Source: Paramacrobiotus richtersi (lineage: Eukaryota; Tardigrada; Eutardigrada; Parachela; Macrobiotidae). Taken from it: a stretch of DNA of 26,878 nucleotides. Shown here in pieces: positions 19,661 through 26,878 of this stretch. Each line of letters starts with the position of its first letter. Position 1 is the stretch's first letter. The position numbers and the translations under genes are program-made. Location of the stretch: positions 1 through 26,878 of the forward strand of contig JAQGAU010000512.1 of the NCBI GenBank assembly GCA_034698045.1, read 5' to 3'. Below the pieces are notes generated by a model. That model did no database searches. It worked only from the letters and a program-made list of their open reading frames with translations, and was not told the origin of the DNA.

Positions 19661-20689
19661 CTATAAAATCAGTAGTATTGAACGTGATCTGAAGGTTTTA
19701 GTAATCATTTGGAAGACTGGAAATAAAAATAACACAACAACCTAAATAAAATCAACCTAAATCTTAACAAATTAATCTTATTAGATCGCATTAAACAGGA
19801 TCCTTTGTTGTTTAGTCACACACATTGCGCAGTCTAGTACATTTTCGCACAAATTTGTTATTTGCATAATCTTTACAAATAAAATCCCGCGACTATCACA
19901 CTTGCTCCAGAATTGTGCAGGCGAAAACATTGCGCACACGAAGTTATGCGGAAATGTATTAATTTTACGGTATGCTCAAATGATCTGAAATAATTTCAAA
20001 TGATCCTTATCTTCACGGTTCATAGTTCACAACTGGTTAACTGCAGCTAGGGAACTGGTGCATGACCATGTCCATGGAGTTCCAACAACTTTTATGCAAT
20101 TATGCTTTCGCCAGAGCACAATATTATATTCTTTATCAGTACATCAACCATCTCTCATCACGTTTAACAAAACTTGAACATTTTCATACCGATCAAATGT
20201 AAACTGCATTCCGCTGTAAGATAACGCTGTGAATTCAACCGCAGCATGCTGAAAATGGAAAGCCATCATCGAGGGAAAGCGTACTGCGTCAGAAAAAGAT
20301 CGCACGGTACATGCCACCTTGCTCGCAACACATTACGTAGCCACTGATTAGCAGTACATAGGAAAATGTTAACAAATTGTTCGGCAAATTGAAACATCAA
20401 CGAAACGGATCAAAGTCACCCGCAACAACTAATGATAATGAAAGAAAAACAGGAAGTGCTACGACGAGTATGAACGACGGTGTGGATTAAAACAGCATTC
20501 CGACATGCATCACCGTAATTAACTAATGGAGTTTAATTATAATCAAATGATATTACAATTCAATGACATTTTTTCATTCTGTTTATTGTTGATTGCCATA
20601 AATTCATTATGTGTAATTATTAAATTAATAACAGATCAACTGCAGCCTATGAGCGAACAGGTCGACCTGCAACAAGAGCGACAAGGATC

Positions 20690-21110
20690 ATAATGGGAAA
20701 GAGCGAGATGTACGCGAAAGTCTGCACTGATACCAACTTGCCCATTTTCCGCTGCAACCATTAATCTGGTCTGCGCAGCTTCATCGAGTTCGTGGCCTGC
20801 GGAAGAAACTGCACGAGAAGCACGTCTACGTGCGCCGCGGTGCCCGAGACGAGCGTGGCCAAAATAAAAAACAACACACTACCTCCGGTTCTCGTACGCA
20901 ATTGGACACTTGTACGAAGACAAGATGCAAACTAAACTAAACTTGAATAGAAAAATTGGAAATAAAATTTAGTTTTAGTTTAGTTTTCATAATTTGAAAG
21001 CTACCGCTCGATACACATCCGGAAACACGTCTATTTGGCGAAAAAACAGCCGTGGCTGACGTAACCTTTGAGAACAACGATCACCTGTTCCTTGCTGTCA
21101 GCTAATTATA
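20690..21110. repeat. Conserved duplicated block, copy 2
   Basis: Partner of 11590-12030; similarity ends sharply at about 21110, which marks the upstream edge of the segmental duplication. Beyond it the two loci differ: the THAP exon follows in one and the TTAA-flanked element in the other. Confidence 0.8.
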
Positions 21111-21367
21111 ATTAACCAAACGAAGTAAACTAAAAATTAACCACTCTAATAACTTTTTATTCGCTCATCACTGATTCTTTCTTAGTGGCATTGTAAAATG
21201 CTGACCTTTGGCTTCTGCTCCGACGTAATTCTCCCAATTCTAACCGATTCTGATTCTTGAGACTGCGCAACCCAGTACAATACTGTACATCCCCTGCATA
21301 AGCCAGTTACTACTGCAGAGATTGTTCACGTTCTAAACTGTGGTACTCTCGCCTCGTATCTAATTAA

Positions 21368-22102
21368 CACTTGGTGTGTTCGAGTGTTTAATCACATAGA
21401 ATATTCGAGCGGGCCACTGAGGCTGAGCCAATCAAAATATCTGAATACGCCTAAAAAAGCCTGCCTGTACAGTGCAGAAGACCCATTGCGCACAGTAACC
21501 GTTGGCAAGGTACGTTTAGCTGGCTCGACCCAGCTGAAGACGAAGTTTGTTTCGGTCATGTGTGTTGCAGTTTTGAAGAGCATAATTAATACTCCATTCC
21601 TGCTTCATGAAAGCGAGCAGCTGTGAACGTTATCAACGAAAACAAGCCAAGCTAATTAGTAGTTGTGCAGCTCGAGCACGCCACAACATGCACGAGGCGG
21701 ACACGGCAACTCTGGTCGACATATTTTCAAAAACTTCTGTTTCAACATTTCGATCCTTTTTTTCACGCCAATTTCTCCAGCGAATTTTCTGTTGAGCTCA
21801 TGAAAGGTTTTTCATATAAAAAGGGCATTTTGGAAGGTTTGTACGATGCCAGAATTTTTTTGGAAAATGTTTTGTACGAGAGATCTGCGTTGCAGAATTT
21901 CTTCCGGAAAACCGGGCCTCAGCGACTGGCTGGATAACTTTTTTCCCCTTTCCCTTTTCTGAATTCTTTTTACGTTAAAATAAAGCCCACATAACTGCTG
22001 AGGATCTCAGGGAAACGATCGGGGTAACAAAGCACAACCGAATTTTTACGACATTTTCTAAACTGCGATCGGGCTCCGCGGACCCGGCGAACACACCAAG
22101 TG
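21368..22102. mobile_element. 735-bp TTAA-flanked element with 15-bp terminal inverted repeats
   Basis: CACTTGGTGTGTTCG at 21368-21382 is matched exactly by its reverse complement at 22088-22102. TTAA stands directly outside both ends (21364-21367 and 22103-22106), as expected for a target-site duplication of piggyBac-type transposons. Inside are plus-strand frames of 62-90 codons (21384-21626, 21607-21795, 21665-21937) without transposase motifs that I can recognise, so it is likely non-autonomous. The inverted repeats are short and diverge at once beyond 15 bp. It sits between the pseudogene edge and the PAH 3' end. Confidence 0.72.
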
Positions 22103-22106
22103 TTAA

Positions 22107-22686
22107 TTAAATCAACATAGCAGGGTTAATCTGTTCAATGGTAGTGAACCGCAAACTGTTGTACAAACGCTGATTAAACCGCTTGGTTATCGACAGTTAA
22201 TTTATCGAATCTAATTTAAATTCCAATTTATGCAAATATTTAGACATAAATTCATTTATACATATCTCATATAAAATATACAGAATTACATAATGATCTA
22301 ACCAATTTACGTAAATATTTTAGTGATGTTTAACGAAATTTTCTGATCGCAAAAAAAAGAAATATTCCAATTACCGTAGTACGGAAAATTTACAAACATC
22401 ATAATACGAACAGTCATTCATAATTATTATGCATACGAATATGATAAAAGTTCTTGTGGATAAATAAACAATATCCATTTTGAACAAATATTTGCAATTT
22501 CGATATATATATTATATAAAAAAAAATACAGAATAAATATTTCTATAAATATTTAATTAAATTAAGAATTATTTGAAAACTTTGTAATGTTATCAAGGAT
22601 TTACAATTTTTCAACAATAAATAAGCAGTAGAGGTATAGAAGCTGGCACCAATTAGACGTGAGAATGAGTCCACAAATGCACTTAC
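22107..22686. other. AT-rich region 3' of PAH exon 9
   Basis: The last PAH coding exon (about 10-14 codons by comparison with the family) and the 3' UTR should be here or further left. I could not identify it. In the minus direction, acceptor-like AGs near 22582 and 22338 would give only very short tails without family similarity. Reading through the exon 9 donor instead gives a stop at 22601-22603. Confidence 0.4.
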
Positions 22687-25600
22687 TCTGAATATCACGC
22701 GCCAATGCATCCAAATGGCGCCGCTCATGCAGCAGCTCCACGCGGTCCGTGTAAGCGTTGTAGCGCAGGGCGAACGGACGCGGGATTTGCGTCATCCAGG
22801 CACTGCAAAGTATGTCGGCTTAAGCTTTTCATCCCACTCATTATCCAGGCTAGTCTTTGATTTCCTAATCTTTTGAACTACTGGCACATTTCCCCGCGAT
22901 ATTGCACCAACAACCCTGACTTATGACTTAATTATTATATGTTGATTTACATAAATTCGCACCCCACTGATTAGCAAAAATCAGATTTTGCACAATTTTA
23001 ACAGATACTGATTAGAAAACTATCAACCCGAATACCGGTACAGAAAAATAACAGAACTCGTGTTCAACAACGCAGTCAATTTTCCAAAATAGTTATTTGA
23101 TATGATTATTTAATTTTCTATTTATAGAATTTTCTTTGTAACTTTTATTTTTTAACCCTTGTTTTTGAGAAAATTCTTGTGGCAGTTCACTCCAAGTCCA
23201 CAGTTTATCATTCGTTCAACTTTTTCATTAAAATTGCTTTGAACTTACGTGTTAGTCATTTAAATGCAAAAAGGTCAATCATTTCATACAATTTTATCCG
23301 TCAGGAAACTGCCAAGATTTGGTCAATTGTAAGCACTCGGGCAATGTTTTGCACGTAGTGATAAGCTTCAGCTTACGCTAATTGATCACGCATGGCATGG
23401 AAGCTCTCCGAGACGAAATATACGTCCTGGAAACGTGTTATCGGGTAAGGAGTGGCGGCGACTTTTTCCGTATCCAACGGCATTGTGATGGCCTTCTCGC
23501 TCAGACAATGCTGCACGATAACACACCAATCAATATTTAACATATCTAGCAATCATTACTTAATATCTATCAGTTGAAAAACCGCCCACGTGTTTATAGT
23601 TTACACCTGCTCATATGATTTAACAAACTGATATTTACTAGTAATATGCAGTCTTTATTAAATAAATTTATAAAATATTACTTTAATGGTTATTGTTGTA
23701 ATGAAACATTCATTTGTGGTTGATCAATAATAATTAATCTGAATTTATGGTTAGGTGTTAGTTGACTGTTATTAAGGTAAGTAACTAATTATATAAATTA
23801 TTATGTTATTATGTTATTATTATATATTATTATTATATAATATATATCATTATATATACATTATTATATATAGATTATTATTTAAATTATTATGATTAAA
23901 TTAAAAAAAAATCATTATGCACGGCTGATAAACTGTCGACGATACCTCCAGTTCACCAAATGACGACAATAATGCACCACCATATGCACGATTCCCACTC
24001 TTCTCCCGACACACACCGAATTCCACGGTGTACCAGTATAACTACAACAAAGGTCACGCTGATCATGACATGTTAATTGTCATCAGTTTCTGTATCTGCA
24101 TTTTCCAGAACTCATAACCAATTAAATGAATGATATACAATTCAGTCTACAATGTCATAAACCGATCTATAATATGTATGAATTATGCGCTTTAGTAAAT
24201 TTATTTCATTAAACCCCAGGTTTAAAACAATTCTAATTAAAAGAAATCAAAATATGTTACAAAAGTGAAAATCACTAATTAAAGAAATAAATCTTTATAG
24301 TAATTAAAGCAATATAAAGTGTAATTACGAAATGCCGAATTGGACAAATTTATCGTCCGGGACACCTGCTGTTGCAGCCGCTTCCGGCAAACCGATTTAG
24401 TTGGAAAAATACGGTAAATAAGCAAATCATTTGCAACACAGGCAGTTCCTAGTCAAGGCAGTTAACTTATTCTACTTCCAATGCTGAAACTGTTCTTACA
24501 GCGCCCAACTTCTCAATCCACTCATCGGGCGCGCCCAGGGACGCCAGCCCCAATTCCTGGGAGAACTGGGCAAAGACGGGATCGCAGAACAACGGCACAT
24601 GTCCGAGGAGTTCATGACACACATCCGGCTCCGGGCTGTAGCTGGGGGAGTCGGCGTGGCGGATGTACTGGGTGCCGTGGAAGACACGGAACGCCAAACC
24701 GGCCAAATAGTCCCGCCAGTCCACCAGACCGGAAATGGGACGTAGACGGAAACCGGTGCGCGCTACAAGTGGTCAGACTAATGTTTTAACTTTCCTTCAT
24801 TACTTTAACATTCATTCTTCGTTTTTTTCAGATTAAAAGAATTACATTTGTAATTTGCTTTGTTTTTGCCTTTATGACGGTATAATGAATTCGTCTATCG
24901 CAGTTGAATCTACGTAATTTTCATAAATTACGTAAACTAATTGATGATAATTATTATGACGGTCGTCAACTCGATTGGCTTCTGCTTACTTCACTTCATT
25001 CATATTTGTACCACATAAGTACTAGCAAGTAACCCATGGCTAATTATGGTTAATTAATTAATTATTGTAATTATTGATTTTATTTGTTTTACATATTTCT
25101 ACATTTATTTCTTAATTAATTTTATTAATTTTTTATTTGCGAACAAGCTGCTTACACATCATAAATTTGGAGACGAGTTCAAACTGCGGAATGGCCTTAT
25201 CGCTGTATCCACACTCCTTTTCCAGCAGCTTGAACATCTCGTTGTACGTGGAGCAAGCATGTGTCGGATAGATATTGGTTAGTTCCCTGTAAACTTTTCC
25301 CCTACGAACAGTGCCGGTTAACATGGCTTTCGTGCCGAAAAGGTAAAAAAAATATTTACCATGTTTCCTGTTCTTCTTGTGTGTATTCCACCCGTGGAAT
25401 TGGCTTATCCCTAAATAAATACCGTAACACTTTACAGTTCAACGAAAATAACTGTCATTTCATGATTGGCAAATGCCCTGAAAAAGCGATCGTTTTCTTT
25501 TAATACAAGTACTGGTTTATTTTGGATTATTAAATATTCATGATTATTATTGTTATAAAAATTGTAACGCTTGAAGCAAACAAAACTATAAAAATATTAA

Positions 25601-26876
25601 AAAATTTGCAGATAACTTACATGTTGTATGATACGGATAAATCCGCAAAACTCTTGCGCCGCTCACGATACTTTTGATCGCTGAAGCTCTGCAAAATTAG
25701 CAATAACACTATACAATCACAAATTTCCACAGCAAAGTTACGTATTAACTTAATACAGATATTTATTAACATATATTTTCGGGATCAAACAAAAGATTTA
25801 ACAAGACGATAATTGTCTTTAAAAATACGCGTAACACATTTCTCGCTAACGCATATATTTTTCTTCGGCAATTCACACTTTACATGCATTTAAATTGGTG
25901 ATTTACTTCTCATACAAAAACGCTATAAATGGAATACTTGTGAATTTCGAAACATCAAATCTCAGAAAAAATCGAAATTGTACAACTGTACCGGGTGATC
26001 GGCCTGCAGTTCCGCTCCGCATTGTAGCGTTTTGCCCAGATGGTTAATCAACTCCGTCAGGGTCTGTGGGAACCACGGGACACCGGGAAATCCCGGCAAA
26101 TACCGTTTACCTTCATCGACATCCTCACTGACGTTCGTGTTATCGTAGCCTTTCTCCACAAAGGTCTCGGCATGCTGTTCAACGGGACCAACGGTCACCT
26201 CGTTCAGCTCTTCGATCGCTTGCTGCAGCTCTTCCTCGTGGGGACGAGAAATCTCCGCCAAGAAATCGAAAGAACCTGGACGGTTTTTTGAGCGACGGGA
26301 TTCGATGTGGTTGATCCGCAGTGCGTATTTCTGAAAGGAAGGATTCGTCAACACACAGTTAAAACCGACGCAACTTACCAATTTCCTTGTATTAGTGTAG
26401 AAAAACATGTTCTTCGTACAGAGAAATACAGTGTCAGGTCGAAATTATAACGAAAAGAAAGTAAGAAAGCCAATTCGCATCTTTAAAACAGGCGCAATCA
26501 ATAATTATAATGTGCATAATAATATATCACAGTAACTGAAATCATGATAATTTCACTGGAGTAATACGTTATTTTAAAAAAATTGTTTTCCGTACAGAGA
26601 ATTATTGCGTCGACTCGGACTGTTAATTACTTAGCTGAAAAATTGTTAATACTGCGGAAAAAATAGCTTGCTTGGTTAGATTCCCGTACATACCTCGAAT
26701 ACAGCCAGCGCCTTTGACAGGGAAACGACGTTATCCCGCAATGGCAGTACCAGCGAAACTTGCGCCAATTGTCCAGTGGTGGATTTCTTTCGATCCACGG
26801 GTTTCTTCACGTTGGCCATGCCATTTTCCTGCTGGTACGCGTATGCGCTCATCGAGCTAGATTGCACCTTTTGCAT
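22687..26876 (-). CDS. Hn: Phenylalanine-4-hydroxylase (PAH/Henna), nine exons, 3' end unresolved
   Basis: Converts L-phenylalanine to tyrosine with tetrahydrobiopterin, O2 and Fe(II) in the cytosol. Exons: 26694-26876, 25992-26330, 25621-25688, 25360-25410, 25156-25301, 24500-24762, 23946-24041, 23377-23510, 22687-22802, all GT-AG and phase-consistent, 465 codons so far. The ACT regulatory domain is at about 36-100 (INHIESR), the catalytic domain from about 123 (VPWFP). Iron ligands are His312 and His317 (CHELLGH) and Glu357 (YTVEFG), with the same mutual spacing as 285/290/330 in human [24 protein letters not shown] and LASLGAPDE favour PAH over tyrosine or tryptophan hydroxylase, which usually read GAS(D/E)E at the last motif. 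Arg29-Lys-Lys-Ser32 could be a PKA site like Ser16 in mammals (inference). Start codon at 26876 lies 2 bases from the window edge, so an upstream exon cannot be excluded. The final exon is missing. Confidence 0.97.
23790..23900. repeat. AT microsatellite in PAH intron 7
   Basis: An almost pure A/T tract of mixed TATTA and TATA units in the 435-nt intron between exons 7 and 8. Simple-sequence DNA. Confidence 0.8.
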
Positions 26877-26878
26877 TT

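Larger units (their letters stand above)
16560..21110 (-). pseudogene. Decayed duplicate of the 5' half of the SAPS gene
   Basis: The order and orientation of similarity to the gene at 3261-12651 are kept: block 20690-21110 matches 11590-12030, 19518-19660 matches exon 2, about 19022-19090 exon 3, 17474-17674 exon 4, and about 17250-17352 exon 5. Intron sequence also aligns. 16570-16860 may be a remnant of exon 6, but this is weak. The THAP exon and exons 7-14 are absent. Lesions: exon 3 copy has TAA at 19034-19036 and no acceptor AG; exon 4 copy reaches TGA at 17524-17526 through an insertion; exon 5 copy has lost its acceptor (the CCAG replaced by AACC). It is best read as a truncated tandem segmental duplicate lying upstream of its parent. 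Confidence 0.78.

Noticed and set aside
20990-21062. Plus-strand frame RKHVYLAKKQPWLT shared by both duplicated blocks with only silent differences
   Set aside because: Only three substitutions are involved and the frame is broken upstream by an 8-nt indel between copies, so purifying selection is not shown.
24481-24789. 102-codon plus-strand frame
   Set aside because: Antisense shadow of PAH exon 6, which carries the iron-binding histidines.

Overview
The window is animal nuclear DNA. It has long spliced genes with GT-AG introns, AT-rich non-coding DNA, and protein domains (ACT plus biopterin-dependent hydroxylase, SAPS, THAP, FLYWCH) that occur together in metazoans. I cannot name the species. 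An invertebrate, probably ecdysozoan, genome is my guess from the short 58-70 nt introns and the mixture of THAP and FLYWCH domains. All exon coordinates below were derived by hand from reading frames, splice signals and intron phase; no transcript or database search was available.

Layout. 1-3260 holds no supported gene, only short repeats and hairpins. 3261-12651 (minus) holds a 14-exon gene whose exons join in phase into a 945-residue protein: an N-terminal THAP zinc finger, an Ala/Pro-rich linker, a full-length SAPS domain (PP6 regulatory subunit type), a Pro/Arg/Lys-rich linker and a C-terminal FLYWCH zinc finger. Ten of its 13 introns are short (65-341 nt). The three others (2301, 740 and 2342 nt) lie at the 5' end; the two largest are filled with repeated blocks. 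12.65-16.5 kb is mostly non-coding, with a GC-rich hairpin, a small tandem repeat, two orphan reading-frame fragments and one cysteine-rich ORF.

About 16.56-21.11 kb (minus) is a decayed, rearranged copy of the 5' half of the SAPS gene (exons 2-5 and their introns), without the THAP exon and without SAPS exons 7-14. It carries in-frame stops, lost splice acceptors and insertions built from palindromes. 21368-22102 is a 735-bp element with 15-bp terminal inverted repeats flanked by TTAA, like a non-autonomous piggyBac-type element. 22687-26876 (minus) is a phenylalanine hydroxylase (Henna/PAH) gene of which nine coding exons are resolved; only the last few C-terminal codons were not located.

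The two main genes are not an obvious pathway: PAH is amino-acid metabolism, while the THAP-SAPS-FLYWCH protein would be a phosphatase-6 adaptor carrying a DNA-binding-type zinc finger at each end. That fusion is the most interesting item. Its weak point is the join between the THAP exon and the first SAPS exon across a 2.3 kb repeat-rich intron, which rests on matching phase, the absence of another start codon and the lack of another candidate first exon.
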